Below, piece by piece: positions 33,872 to 45,479 of a stretch of 64,000 bases of DNA (position 1 is its first letter; every line of letters begins with the position of its first letter). Under the pieces are notes generated by a model. It made no database searches, was not told the DNA's origin, and saw only the letters and a list, made by a program, of their open reading frames with translations. Origin of the DNA: Topomyia yanbarensis (taxonomy: Eukaryota > Arthropoda > Insecta > Diptera > Culicidae); contig NC_080672.1 in NCBI RefSeq assembly GCF_030247195.1, positions 1,426,001-1,490,000 on the forward strand, in the 5' to 3' direction. A program made the position numbers and the translations under genes.

Positions 33872-35340
33872 GTAACTCACGGCATCATTCCTTATGACAA
33901 AAAATATTTTCAATTCATCGGCGAAAAACGAAGACCGCATCATTCAAAAACAATGAAAATAGTAATGGACCTAGTATACTACCTAGAGGAACTCCGGAAT
34001 TAATAGAAAAGGATTTAGACACGTTGTCACCAATTTGCACGATGACCTCGCGGTGTGCAGGGTAGGATCGAAGTCAGTGGCAGAATCTCGTGGTACATCC
34101 TAGTTTATCAAGCTTTGCTAGCAGTATCTCGTGGTTAACTGTGTCGAAAGCGACCTTAAGATCTGTGTAGACCGTGTCCACCTGGAGTTTCTTGGACATT
34201 TGTTCTAGGCAAAACAATGCGAAACTAACTAGATTCGTCTCAACCGATCGGCAAGGGATCCATGCGGACAAGTGCTTATGTAATGTTTACTAGCAGAAAA
34301 CAGCACCTCGTTGATTATCGACTCGAATATTTTTGACTCAACTCTCAGTGAAATGATTCCCCGGTAGTTATCGATGTTGCTTTTGTCACCTTTCTTATGT
34401 ACCGGAAACATGACTGAACACTTCCAATCATCGGGAAATTTTTATTGCTGAAGTGACACATTGAAAAGGTGCGTCAATGGGATCGCTAAAATATCGGAAT
34501 ATTTTTTCAGAACAGGACCTAGTCCTGGAGCATAAGATGATTTCGTTTACCGTACTGCAGACAGAAGCAATTGTTCTGAAATGGTGAATACATATATCCA
34601 CCGCACCCACGGGAACATCACTGGCCGCATTTTCGAGCTCAATGGCAGATGGTGCATCAGTCGTGAAGACACCCGAGAAGTAGCTGGCAAATAGGGAACA
34701 TTTTTCCGCCATCGCAGTTGCTACTTCGCCATTGTAGACCATCCTAGACGGAAGACCTGTTTCCTTTCTCTTCGTATGAACAAAAGTCCAGAAGCCCTTC
34801 GGCTTTGGTCGTATGTTTTGAATAGGGCAATGTAAACAGCTCCAATAAAGTAGTTCTTCGTCTGCGTAGTAATCTTCGTCCAAACATTTTCGATCCTTGA
34901 TGAACAATCCATACCAAATACCACAGAAGGCAAGTGCGGAAGAAACAGCAATCAAAACTTCCATGCCGCGACCATGGATGCTGTTACGAGCGCTCGATCC
35001 GCAAGATAAACCGCGTAAGAATCCCCGAAGAGCTACATCGATGTAATAAGATTATCAAGCCAAGTTTCTGTCAGAATGTAAATATCGTAGTCGGCGTCAA
35101 TAACAGCCAAGTACAAGTTCTCGATTTTCGTCCTTAGCCCTCGACGTTTTGGTAGTAGAACCGAAAACTATCAACGCCACGTTCCAAACGTCCCGACATA
35201 ATGCAAGGACGTGATGTACCCGATGGCATGCTAGAAACCAGAAGGTTTTCAGGGAGCGAATCGGCATTTAAAGCAAAATACTCGCCTGAGAAGGGAGCTC
35301 GGAAGGCCCCCTCACGACCTCCGAACGCGGGGCCGGGAAT
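33872..35340 (-). mobile_element. CR1-like LINE, copy C, 5' part (endonuclease and RT fragments)
   Basis: The - strand carries, in order from 35340 downward, the ORF2 N-terminal region (YYQNV near 35150), a piece of endonuclease (34721-34964), a large internal deletion, the linker (PKGFWTFVHTKRKETGLPSR), the start of the RT (MFPVHKKGDKSNIDNYRGII at 34229-34411) and YTDLKVAFDTVNHEIL (34074-34271). Frames are interrupted many times. It is more decayed than copies A and D. Confidence 0.75.
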
Positions 35341-35900
35341 ATTATTTCAGCTATAATTTTGAAGACCCTTGCACAATAAAATCGTTATACAATACATACC
35401 TCAGAGCAATTTTGGAATATTGCAGCGTAGTATGGAACCTATACACTGCCCTGTACAAAGAACGCATCGAATCAGCCCAAAAACAATTTCTTTTGTACGC
35501 ACTTCGTAAACTGAACTGGACGACATTTCCTCTTCCATCGTATAAAGCACGTTGCATGCTCATTAATATACAAACACTCAAAGAACGCCGCGAATTTGCC
35601 ATGCTTTGCTTTATCAACGACATTATTGCTTAACGTATATTATTACTTTCGCAAACAAAATTTTATGTGCTTAGCCGTCAACTAAGAACTCGTATATTAT
35701 TCCAAGAACAATCTTTTAGGACAAACTATGCTAAAATAGTCCCGTCAATAGAATGATACGCCATTATAATGAAAATTGTGAAATAATTGACCTATCCATG
35801 TCTAGAAAACAAATTAAATTTGAACTTAACCGTAGCAATAATGTATAGTAAATAAGTAAATATTGTAATTCCATTCTAAGTCGTCTGCATATCATTAACG
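35341..35900 (+). pseudogene. 3' end of another LINE (RT C-terminus)
   Basis: The + strand reads LRAILEYCSVVWNLYTALYK, then ERIESAQKQFLLYALRKLNW and IQTLKERREFAMLCFINDII up to a stop at 35633. This is the C-terminal 'thumb' side of CR1/Jockey-type RTs, different from copies A, C and D. It ends in an A-rich tail with AATAAATAAAA at about 35905-35925. Confidence 0.65.
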
Positions 35901-36142
35901 AACAATAAATAAAAAAATAAATAAAATTATCAATACCCATATTGACTGGGTTATAGCGAATTTCGCTAAACCGGAAGTCGCCCTCTTGGATTTCAAAATG
36001 GCGTCAAAAATCAATTTCTGGCACCTACTCGTGAAGTCCAATCCGAAAATACCTATATTGTTGAGGTCCAGTCCCATCTTCCATCTTTCCAAAAATCTTC
36101 TAAATCTTTTGCATTCCAAAAGACTTAGAATATTTGTGCAAA

Positions 36143-36285
36143 AACCGCGGTATTTGGAAAATCCGCGTAAAAAAACCGCGTAAATTGGAAACTCCTTGAA
36201 AAAAAAACCGCATGATTGGAAAATCCGCGTAAAAAAAACCTCGTGAAGAACCGCGCAAAAAACCGCGTAAAAAACTGTACGTATT
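36143..36285. repeat. Imperfect CCGCGTAAA minisatellite
   Basis: Units of the kind AAACCGCGTAAA and TTGGAAAATCCGCG recur about every 15-30 bases, with CG-rich cores in A-rich spacers. It lies in the III-IV intron. Confidence 0.65.
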
Positions 36286-36493
36286 TTAAAATCGCTAGCA
36301 GCTGAGCACAACTGTATGATATTTATTGAAAAAGTTCATAGAACAAAAATTATTTCATGACAAATAATACATATTTTGTGAAACAGTAGAAAATATCATG
36401 ACCATGTGCAGGGTTGAAACGAAATATGATTACGGAAATCTTCTAAATATCCCAATCACGCAAGAGAGATCGTTAATCATACACTAGGAAGGG

Positions 36494-36650
36494 GACGGGC
36501 ATAGCGTAGTTGGTAAATCGATGGCCTTGTACGCGGCCTACCTGATTTCGATTCCCAACCCCGCACATAGGGTATGAAATTTTTCTAAAAGAGATTTTTC
36601 TATCCCGAAAATAGGCGAATGACGAGGTTAAAACCCCTATAATAAAAAAA
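36494..36650 (+). repeat. tRNA-derived SINE (Feilai-like), full length
   Basis: The head contains TAGCGTAGTTGG (pol III box A) and GATTTCGATTCCC (box B) about 38 bases later, as in tRNA-derived SINEs. The body has CCCCGCACATAGGGT, GAGATTTTTC and GGCGAATGACGAGG, and ends in an A-rich tail. I recall this body from the Feilai SINE family of Aedes. It is not a functional tRNA, as no cloverleaf with a paired acceptor stem forms. Confidence 0.75.
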
Positions 36651-37451
36651 CATACTAGGAATCATGAACCAGTTCATGAAACCATGAATATTTTATGATT
36701 TTGTGAACTATTTCATAAGCAAGGATTTTAAATTGTTACTAATATACTAGGAATATTGAATTTGTTCACGAGAATGGAAAGGATTCATGAATATTATTTC
36801 TAGTTTCGTGAAACGGTCACGAGAAAGTATCGAGACAGTTTATATTTTGTGAACTGAACAGGAATACCAAGTCATGATCAAGATATAATTAATCATAAAT
36901 CAATTCATGCCGTACAGACGGACTCTGTTCCTAAATGTATGTTATAAAATCACGAGTCAACCTTTGGTTTATGAATAATGTTCATCAAGTTGTGAACTAG
37001 TCAACGTACAGAAAATCTATTTGGTATGATATGGCGGCAAACGTGACTGAAGTTCACAAATATCTCCACTAAAAAAAGCGTTATACAGGTTAACGACCCT
37101 GTTTTCATAACGCAAAAACGTAATGGTACCAGAATTCATGGCACTTTATTCACGATACTGGGAATCATTTTTTCCGTGCGCATGTCCAAAACTGTTCATA
37201 AAATCCAATTTGGTAATCGGTATCTAACTGGCCTCAAGTTGGCGTCAGTTACTGACCAGATGAAACACCGAAATCCAACTTCCCTGACCCACCAATTTAT
37301 AGGGGGACATTTGGGGAGTAGATATGGCATACTAACTAACCACTTCGAAATGATAATAAAAAACAAGCTATGAGTCATCAGCAATTCTAGATAAAAACGT
37401 TGACCACAAATTCAAAAAAAGAAGAAATTTACTAAACTTTTTCCATTCCAG
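36651..37451 (+). other. End of the III-IV intron
   Basis: The stretch 36660-37000 repeats TTCATGAA/TTCACGA-like motifs in both orientations and is probably a decayed MITE. The rest leads to the TTCCATTCCAG acceptor of the domain IV exon. No exon was recognised. Confidence 0.5.
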
Positions 37452-37915
37452 GTATGCACGAACCACCATACTATACCAACTACTCCCCGCTGCGAATGTT
37501 CGTTCACAATGTAGTCACATCGAAATATTTCGACCTGGCAATAGCCGCCGTTATAGGCCTAAACGTGGTCACGATGGCTATGGAGTATTACATGATGCCA
37601 CTACCGCTGGAGTATGCTCTGAAAATTTTCAATTATTTCTTCACGGCAGTATTTATACTGGAAGCGATGATGAAACTGTTGGCGCTAGGATTAAAAATCT
37701 ACATGAAGGATAAATGGAATCAGCTTGACGTCGGCATTGTGATTCTATCAATTGTAGGAATTGTACTGGAGGAATTGGAAACGAACATCATCCCGATCAA
37801 TCCGACGATAATTCGCGTTATGCGAGTGCTAAGGATTGCACGGGTACTTAAGTTACTAAAGATGGCCAAAGGAATCAGAGCTCTACTTGATACGGTTATG
37901 CAAGCACTGCCACAG
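37452..37915 (+). CDS. Ca-alpha1T: Cav3 exon: III-IV linker end and domain IV S1-S4
   Basis: After the acceptor the exon completes the arginine codon and reads [20 protein letters not shown], then S1 ([20 protein letters not shown]), S2 ([20 protein letters not shown]), S3 ([20 protein letters not shown]) and S4 ([20 protein letters not shown]). It ends with [11 protein letters not shown] before GTCCGA. Unlike domain III, nearly the whole voltage-sensing module is in one 464 bp exon. The ATG at 37454 is internal, not a start. Confidence 0.95.
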
Positions 37916-37973
37916 GTCCGACTGATTAATTATAACTAAAAACCATTATCATATTTTTATTGTCTTTTTTCAG

Positions 37974-39350
37974 GTTGGAAATCTTGGATTGTTGTTTTTC
38001 TTGCTGTTCTTCATATTCGCAGCACTGGGCGTTGAATTGTTCGGCCGGTTGGAGTGTTCGGATGAGTTACCCTGTCAAGGATTGGGAGAACATGCACACT
38101 TTGCAAACTTTGGAATGGCATTTTTAACACTATTCCGCGTTGCTACTGGTGACAATTGGAATGGCATTATGAAGGATACGTTGAGGGACGATTGCGATGA
38201 TACAGCCGATTGTGTTAAAAATTGCTGCGTAAGCACGATAATTGCTCCAATATTTTTCGTAATCTTTGTATTGATGGCTCAGTTTGTGTTAGTTAATGTT
38301 GTAGTAGCTGTGCTGATGAAACACTTAGAGGAAAGTCACAAACAAATGGAAGATGAGATAGATATAGACACAGAGCTTGAGCGTGAGTTTGAACGAGAGC
38401 AAGAATTTGAAGAAGAACAAGCGCTTTGTCTGCAACTTGAAAATGACCAGAAACAACTACAAAAAAGACCACTAACTAAAGTATCTTCACTACCATCTAA
38501 TTTTACCTACAGTACACCGGTGCTGGAGAAACGGTCGAATTTACAACGACGTCAAACCGTACAGTATTTTAACCAAAATGCACAACATTGTAATTCCTAT
38601 TCAAACAACAACTCGTATGATGAAACGGCAGAAAATAATATAAATGACGAGGATGAAGAGCCAGTTAACTCTGTCAATGATAATTCTAGCGATAAAAGTG
38701 CCAATAAGAAAATACATATAAACAAATCTCTATTCAATAAAAGTGTCGAAAGAAGGACATCAACTGAAGAATTTAGGAAACAGCACAAACCTGGTGATGA
38801 TTTTACGATAAACGATAAGAATAGTACATTAAAATATTCCAACAGTTGGAAAGAAAACAAAATTGAACCTACGTTGGAAGAAGCGGACACTACCTTGAAA
38901 ATGTCATGCCCAACAATTGTTCCATCTGCTAAAGGAATCTCGAAAAACAATAAATCGGACTACCGTCAATTAAGTCTGGATTGTGATGTAAAAACTAACG
39001 TAATGCAGGACTACCTAAACCTACCGAGCTCGGGTAGTAAATTTTTCTCCAGCACACCAGTTGCCAGCAACGTGGCAAATACGTTGAACAACAATAAATC
39101 ATTTCTGTCGGTGCCCAAATTGCAGCCAAAAAGTCGTTCCGGTAGCACCAAACAATTGTTCAAACAAGCTGCCCTCGATGAGGATACCGAAACGAATGAA
39201 AGTTCCCTGTTGCTACCTTCTACTTCACATACGACTGCCTTAGCTAGTGACCATTCCTTCAATATGCTGAATGTCTGCAATGAGGAAGCGGTGAAGAAGT
39301 CCGATTCATGCGAAATTCTGCGGATTATATCGGAACGTAGGAAAATATAG
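37974..39350 (+). CDS. Ca-alpha1T: Cav3 last exon: domain IV S5, pore, S6 and C-terminal tail
   Basis: The exon begins [20 protein letters not shown] (S5), followed by a turret with paired cysteines, [13 protein letters not shown] (filter aspartate), a second cysteine-rich loop ([14 protein letters not shown]) and S6 ([20 protein letters not shown]). The cytoplasmic tail starts [17 protein letters not shown], a long acidic helix-like stretch, then a low-complexity Asn/Ser-rich tail of about 250 residues. The TAG stop is at 39348-39350. The C-terminus lacks the IQ motif of Cav1/Cav2, as expected for Cav3. Confidence 0.95.
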   Translation, partial: VGNLGLLFFLLFFIFAALGVELFGRLECSDELPCQGLGEHAHFANFGMAFLTLFRVATGDNWNGIMKDTLRDDCDDTADCVKNCCVSTIIAPIFFVIFVLMAQFVLVNVVVAVLMKHLEESHKQMEDEIDIDTELEREFEREQEFEEEQALCLQLENDQKQLQKRPLTKVSSLPSNFTYSTPVLEKRSNLQRRQTVQYFNQNAQHCNSYSNNNSYDETAENNINDEDEEPVNSVNDNSSDKSANKKIHINKSLFNKSVERRTSTEEFRKQHKPGDDFTINDKNSTLKYSNSWKENKIEPTLEEADTTLKMSCPTIVPSAKGISKNNKSDYRQLSLDCDVKTNVMQDYLNLPSSGSKFFSSTPVASNVANTLNNNKSFLSVPKLQPKSRSGSTKQLFKQAALDEDTETNESSLLLPSTSHTTALASDHSFNMLNVCNEEAVKKSDSCEILRIISERRKI

Positions 39351-39775
39351 TAATATACCCCATGTGTAATTGATTGTTCAATATTTGAGGGTAGCATAAC
39401 CCTGTGTAACTCTGTTTAGTTGACATTGTTTTAGCAATTAGACTAAAAATGTTTAGTCAGATAGATAGTCCTACGGGTTAAGATTTTAAGGTTTAAATTT
39501 GCCAAACTTTATTCACAGATACACGACATACGAGCTGACCTTGTATGCCCATTTGCATGTTTCTTTTAAAATATCTTTCTTCGTGCCATAGTGGTAGGTC
39601 CAACATTGTCTTATTTGTATTATGATATTTCAAACAAGACGATATTGGATGTATACCAAAACAAGGCTGTTCTTGCGATAAAGCTCAAAGTAAATCTTTA
39701 ACAAACTGTTTTTCCGGATCGCTGTTATTCAATGTGGGACTTTTATGTCTTTATCAAATAAAGTTGGATTTTGAA
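39351..39775 (+). other. Ca-alpha1T: 3' UTR with polyadenylation signal
   Basis: AATAAA at 39757-39762 is the first canonical signal after the stop, giving a 3' UTR of about 430 bp. Further AATAAA motifs near 40016 and 40274 could give longer forms. Cleavage sites cannot be fixed from sequence alone. Confidence 0.55.
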
Positions 39776-40379
39776 TTTGAATTCATCTCATCATTAACTG
39801 TAACAGCGAAACAGACACACGTCTTGTGTGAGCACCTAAACAACTGACTGGTCCCGAGTGATGTCTCGGGAAGCAAGCACAGTAGCTCTAGATCGCTGGT
39901 GAGAAAATGAAATCGAAATATTATTTTTGGTTTGCGAAGCAAACGCCTAGACTTGTCTATATTGGTAGGAAGTGAATCCAACATTTTAACAATGCAATGT
40001 AGTAGGATATCATTTAATAAAAAATTGCGAGAAATTCGATGAAATTGCATTTTCTGCTAGTAAATAAGGTAACATGTTATGAAGGTAGACCTAAAAAATT
40101 AGTGATCAATGTTTGTAAACTAGATAAACTAAGAAACTGAAAAAAGGTTGTAAACTATTTTCATTTTTCTTGTTTTTGTTCACTGTTTAGATAATTACTA
40201 ATTACGAAATGAAGCATGACAATCTCGTAGAAGCCTTCCTATTGTAACACTTACAATCTATATAAGAAAAATTAGCAATAAATGCAGAAATACTTAACAG
40301 AAAACTTTATTACATATTGTAATTTATTTATCATTATGAGATTCAACTGAATGTGCTGAGCCTTTGGGTGCATTCCTAA

Positions 40380-40473
40380 ATTTTCAGATGTGGGTTAATG
40401 TTGTTAATTCAAATATCGATTCTTTTCTTTATATCTTATGCAAAACTGTTAAAAACCTTGCTCTATTCCATTT
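40380..40473 (+). repeat. 93 bp direct repeat, copy 1
   Basis: The segment from TTTTCAGATGTGGGTTAATG to CTCTATTCCATTT recurs almost unchanged at 41036-41127. Copy 1 is directly followed by the (TA)n tract. Between the copies lie 560 bp with two AAAATGGC motifs. This is either a tandem duplication or terminal repeats of an unrecognised element. Confidence 0.75.
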
Positions 40474-40474
40474 G

Positions 40475-40660
<186 letters not shown>

Positions 40661-41035
40661 TTCCTCACCAAGAGGACCCCTTATATAATTGTGCAAAAAG
40701 TACCTAATGTCTGATAATTTTTTTTTTTTTTTGAAGAAGTAAAATGACTTAGACATGTGCGCCATTTTGCACAATGTTTATTAAGGTTTCATATAATAAA
40801 ATACAAATTTTCGGGTGTCAAGAATGGTGTCCAAAATGGCGGCTGCAGCAAAAGGTGTTTTGAAAACCGACCTCATCAGCGGGCACGATACAGGTCGCAA
40901 TTCGTCGTTTACAAGCAGCAAACCAAAACGATCTTGAAGATTACATTACGTAGAGGCGCCCTAACCTTAAAAAACATGAAAAAATTCAATATAGAAACAA
41001 AATGGCAGCCACTTGAGTGTATGATAATCCTTATA

Positions 41036-41127
41036 TTTTCAGATGTGGGTTAATGTTGTTAATTCAAATCTCGGTTCTTTTCTTTTTATTATGCAAAACT
41101 GTTAAAAACCTTGCTCTATTCCATTTT
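41036..41127 (+). repeat. 93 bp direct repeat, copy 2
   Basis: This copy matches 40380-40473 in the same orientation with a few substitutions. Where copy 1 runs into TA repeats, copy 2 continues with TTTTTTACG, so the microsatellite arose in copy 1 only or was lost from copy 2. Confidence 0.75.
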
Positions 41128-42620
41128 TTTACGTATTTTTCCTCATTAAATCTAGTATTGTTTACGAAAGTCGCATGAGATTGTAATCAAATAGCGGATT
41201 AAGACAGAACCATGGGTAAAAGTATCACAATTTCCAACCTAAGATTTGGTAGCTTAGATAGAAAATATGTGTATTATTTGGCATATTTGCCGCATAATGA
41301 TTTCAAAAGGGCTGTCTTTTACAGACAAAGTTAACCGATTTTGCACGTGATTTTACTGCCACCTGGTGGTAGGTCCACCGATGAATCGTCATTAAATATA
41401 AGTAGGCTGTATACAGAAAAAATTTGACAGCTCTATCAATTCGATTACAGCAGCCATGCCGAAGACAGTGAAGCTACTACGTTCGATGGTTTGTTATTAC
41501 CTCCAGCTCCAAGCCGGGGCGCAGAAGTCCGTCATTGTGACGCACTTTGTGTCGATCTTGTGTGAATCAAGATTTTGGCACTCCTTGAGAAAGGTAAGAG
41601 CATCGAGCGCTAGCCGGATTCCGGGTGTTAAAATCTACGTCTTGGGTCGAGAGGTCGGTGCGACTGGCCAGATGATAAAACTGTGTTTGCCTAACATGGA
41701 CATCGTCATAATGAAGCGCAGGTGTAGGGCGGCCATGTCGGAGGTGCAAAAGTAGTATCTGAAGGTTCTCGACTAGGATCTCTTTCCGTGATTGTAATCA
41801 TAAACGACGAGATGTATTTGATGCTCGACGGCAATGACTGGTAGGGAACCGGCTATTCTACGTCCTCCAGGAGAAGGTGAGTGTCGTGAGTGTCTCGCTT
41901 GGTGCTTGAACATAATTGTTGGGCTCCATGGTTGGCTGCTCGTTATGATGTCCGAAAAAGCCACCTGCTTTTGTTAGCGCGTTGCTGCTAGGCAACGGTT
42001 GTTATTGCTGGTAGACCGCTGCACCGTTGCTCTGCTGGTAAGCTCCTGCTCTGCCGGTGGACTGCTGCTTTGCTAGTGGACTGCTGCTCTACTGGTGGAC
42101 TGCTGTTCTACTGGTGGACTGCTTTCCTTGACGTCCGAGTATCGAATGAGTCCAAAACCAAAAGGACCCTTGGTTTTATAAGCGCGTTCGAACCTCTCGT
42201 TGCTGCTGCTAGGCAACGGTTGTTATTTCTGCTTTGCTGATAGACCGCCACTCTGCTGGTAGGCTACTGCTCTGCTAGTGGACTGCTGCTCTGCTGGTAG
42301 AACGCTGCTCTGCTCTGCGGGCGGACTTCTGTTCTGCTGCTCTGCTAGTAGGCTGCTCGTCTCGACGTCAGAGTTTAGAATGCGTTTCCAATCGAAACAC
42401 ATGTGCTTTTATAGATGCGATCGTGTATCGGAAGGATCTCTTGTGGCTGACAAACAGTAAGTGCAGGTCTTTTCTTCGCAACTTGCCGTTTATGGAGAGG
42501 TGTATAGCACAAGGTGCTTACCGAAAGTTCTGGCCTCAGCACATTAAGCGGTCGTCTCCAAGAACACAAGCTCCCCCTCCCTCGCACGTGTTCCAGCTGC
42601 ACCTAGTTGAAAATTTCTGC
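41128..42620. other. Unassigned stretch with a 220 bp tandem duplication
   Basis: An open frame at 41456-41755 (99 codons, starting MPKTVKLLRSMVCYYLQLQA) resembles nothing I know; its ATG context is plausible but there is no other support. From about 41975 to 42400 a CTGCTG-rich unit of about 218 bp is duplicated in tandem; both units start with GTTGCTGCTAGGCAAC-like sequence (41981 and 42199) and contain GACGTC-type motifs. The CTGCTG bias gives false open frames. Confidence 0.45.
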
Positions 42621-45479
42621 CCGAACCTGAAATGGAGGATCTATTCGGACAATATCGTGGTACTGATCAACTGCGTAAGGTCGCCCGATAGAGAAAATTT
42701 GTTTCGTTTTTATATCTTGTATCGTTTTTTCCTCTTCAACAAAAAATGTCTTTCAAGGGACCACTTCAACGAAAAATATCTTGAAAGATAATAATCTAGG
42801 AACACTGCTGGTTGCTTTGATGTTCGATTTCTCATAGTAAGCAACATTCTGGCCTATATTTGAAAAGAACCTCTTATGCGTTAAACTCATCTAATGTCTA
42901 TTACATGCACAATTGTTAGAGGTTTAGTTAATATTTCGGTAAATTGTTAGCATCTTCCATATAAATATATTAAAATATTATTATGTTTTTGGTGTAGTCA
43001 AGATATATTCGATCAGAATACAATAGAGTTTCAGTTCGTTTTTGTAATATGCGATCAGAAGGAGTTATATTTTTTCGCGAAAGAAAAGCTCTACTTCCTC
43101 CATACATTAGTTTGTTATGTATGTACCAGGAGCAATGGATGGCAGTCGAATGGATGAATCGCAAACGATTTTTTTACAAGAGCGATTTTATGTTCTGACC
43201 AGCGCTTTGCTTTATTTTCTAAATCCCGTTCGCTCAAAATTGTTCGCTGTTATTGATTATCAACAATTTTTACAATACACTTAGGTAAAGTGACTAGTCG
43301 TTTTCAGGATGAATGCGGGTCGTGCTCAAAAAGCATATTTACGATGTGAGTTTCCCAAATATTGCACAACTTGTGTAAGACCGAGAAACTATTCATAATG
43401 ATTCATGACCTGGCTCACATTAGAAGGCCAAAATGGCACCATGATAATCAGAATAAATTGGCTCCATTTGCACATTCCTCACGAATCTCGGAGGCAGCAT
43501 AAAACTTTTATGAGTGGTTTGAACAATATGACTGCAATACGGGTATTTTGGAATAAAAATCTACATTTTGCTTTCCGAGACGTTTTACCATGCGGAATAA
43601 GATATTGAAATCTGGGACTATCGCGCCTGATTCGGGACGTCTGGTCACTTTACTTTAAGGATATTCTAGTGATATTTTCGTTTTTGACATTGAATTACTC
43701 CGGTGTAATCGGTGATAAACTCAGTCAAACTTGGGTTGGGTGTTATCAGTCTGTCTCTTTTTCAAGACTACACCGGTGTAACACTGTGCGATAACAAAAA
43801 TCCTATAAGAAACTGCTACAATTGAAGAGCCGATCATGATCACTTTCCTAAGCCATCAACTGAATAAACTCGACCAAAGTAGAAATCAAACATTCCAGAA
43901 TTTTAGACACAGGGTTGTCGGTTTATTGGCGATCCATGGAGCCGACGATAGTTTCTTAGCAAGAGATCCACCCAAGATACATGAGAAGATAGAATAGCTG
44001 AGGAACAATAAGGTCGTTGACAACGATCAACTGCCATGTATTCTATTCTATTATTACCCCAGAATAAAGATCATTTTCTATCAAAGAAAGGTATTGGCTA
44101 AACCGGGAGGAGACTTTACCGAGGGATATGATGGAAGCAGTATTGCCCGATGCCTAAACCGTCACAATACTGAATGTATTATAACAAATTTGCTAGTGCA
44201 TAACCAATACTAATTATGCTAATCCCTTTTCAATTAGTTTGCTGGATATATAGTTTGACAAGCCATATTCATCAACAAACCGGGGAAATTACTACTAGTC
44301 GGCCTTGAGAAAAACTTTTCCGATACCATATTGTTGCCAAAGTCAATGTAAACAAATGGTAATTGTCCTTTTTTGTTTCGGGGAGGAAATTCTGGTCCAC
44401 AGGTCGTCTATGCGTGTACTCCAGGTTGAAATACATCCACTTTTTTATCGTGAAGGGATTAAGGTAAGTTGGATATCATCAATACTAGAGTATCAAAGAT
44501 AGGCGGTCCAAAAGAGAAAAGAGTTTGAGAATCTCATACTGTTCGATCGGTACTGAGCTCTGAATCTTTTGGAGAGGATATCTTCGAATCAGACAAGGGC
44601 ATTAAACCGCTCTCTACTTCTTATTGTTTCTTGCTATTTATTACAGGGATCAAGGCGCTATGAATACGCTCCTCGCTCCAATAACGTAGGAATGAGCGTT
44701 TTGTGAACTTCCCAATAAGCCACAGTTGACTTTGAAGTGGTCCGTTAATGCAAGCGGAATAGCAGAAGTACCCTACCGAAAATCGATTGTCTCAAATTTG
44801 AATAAACAGTTTAAAATGTGACGCATTTGGACTATGTGAAACATAGCTTACTTCAGAAACAGAGCTCTACTTCCTCGATTTTAATATCATTCGCTTGTAT
44901 CGAGGAGATTCCTACGAAGCAGTACTTTTCGGTATCAAAAACTGCTATTTTTTGTCCGAATTTACCTTCTCCGCGTAAAGGAATTTTTCGACGTCAGATA
45001 ACTAGAAAATACAAGTCGTTGAAGTCGAAAATGGATCTCGATATATGCCAAAAAAACCGTTCTCGATAGTAGAGTTTTCACTTGCTCTCTTATGGTTATG
45101 ACGAGCCCAAGACCAGACAAACCTAAATTCAGCTTGTTGGAAAATATGCCAGACTATGCGAATGGACGCTTGTAGAATTTTTTTATAAAATTTCTTGAGA
45201 GTAACATTGGTCCTAATTATTCGTCATGTGAGTATCACCGCCATCCAAAACCCAGGAAAATCAACCTCCGACCACAACTCGTATCGGCCGATTGAAATAC
45301 AGTCTCATACCGGAGGTCATTCGAGAACATGATACTGTTCCACTTCGACAATTCAGTCAAACAAGATTCTCACAAAGCATTGGAAAGAGAAGTTGGCGAG
45401 AGTGGAGTACATGCCAGTTTCCATGACTCCAAGAACCTCACCAAGAGATGAAAGTCCAGGCAACTCCAAGAGGCAGATA
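42621..45479. other. Intergenic sequence with one short repeat and a weak RT trace
   Basis: At about 43690-43800 lies a copy of the small repeat also seen at 47719-47845. Around 43990-44160 the + strand reads LRNNKVVDNDQLPC, vaguely like the LINE motif L(K/R)NNKAAGxDQLPAEL, possibly a decayed RT. The remainder holds nothing I can name. Confidence 0.4.

Larger units (their letters stand above)
5554..39762 (+). other. Ca-alpha1T: T-type (Cav3) calcium channel alpha-1 subunit gene, 3' two thirds
   Basis: Fifteen exons can be joined by canonical GT/AG splice sites with consistent phase. They encode domain II from S4 to S6, the II-III linker, domains III and IV and the C-terminus, about 1,520 residues. 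The protein forms the pore of a low-voltage-activated calcium channel in the plasma membrane. Pore-loop residues seen are E in TQEDW (II), D in SRDGW (III) and D in TGDNW (IV), matching the EEDD filter of Cav3 and not the EEEE of Cav1/Cav2. Domain I and domain II S1-S3 must lie upstream of position 1. Domain III exons are compact with short introns, while the intron before domain IV spans 15 kb. Confidence 0.93.

Noticed and set aside
36494..36570. Possible tRNA gene with A and B boxes
   Set aside because: Acceptor stem and anticodon arm do not pair; followed by a SINE body and A-rich tail.
37454..37939. Apparent independent gene starting at ATG 37454
   Set aside because: The ATG is an internal methionine of the III-IV linker (RRRMHEPPYY); the segment is an exon of the calcium channel.
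41456..42791. Possible small host genes (99 and 122 codons)
   Set aside because: No recognisable domain; CTG-rich duplicated sequence creates open frames; kept only as unassigned.
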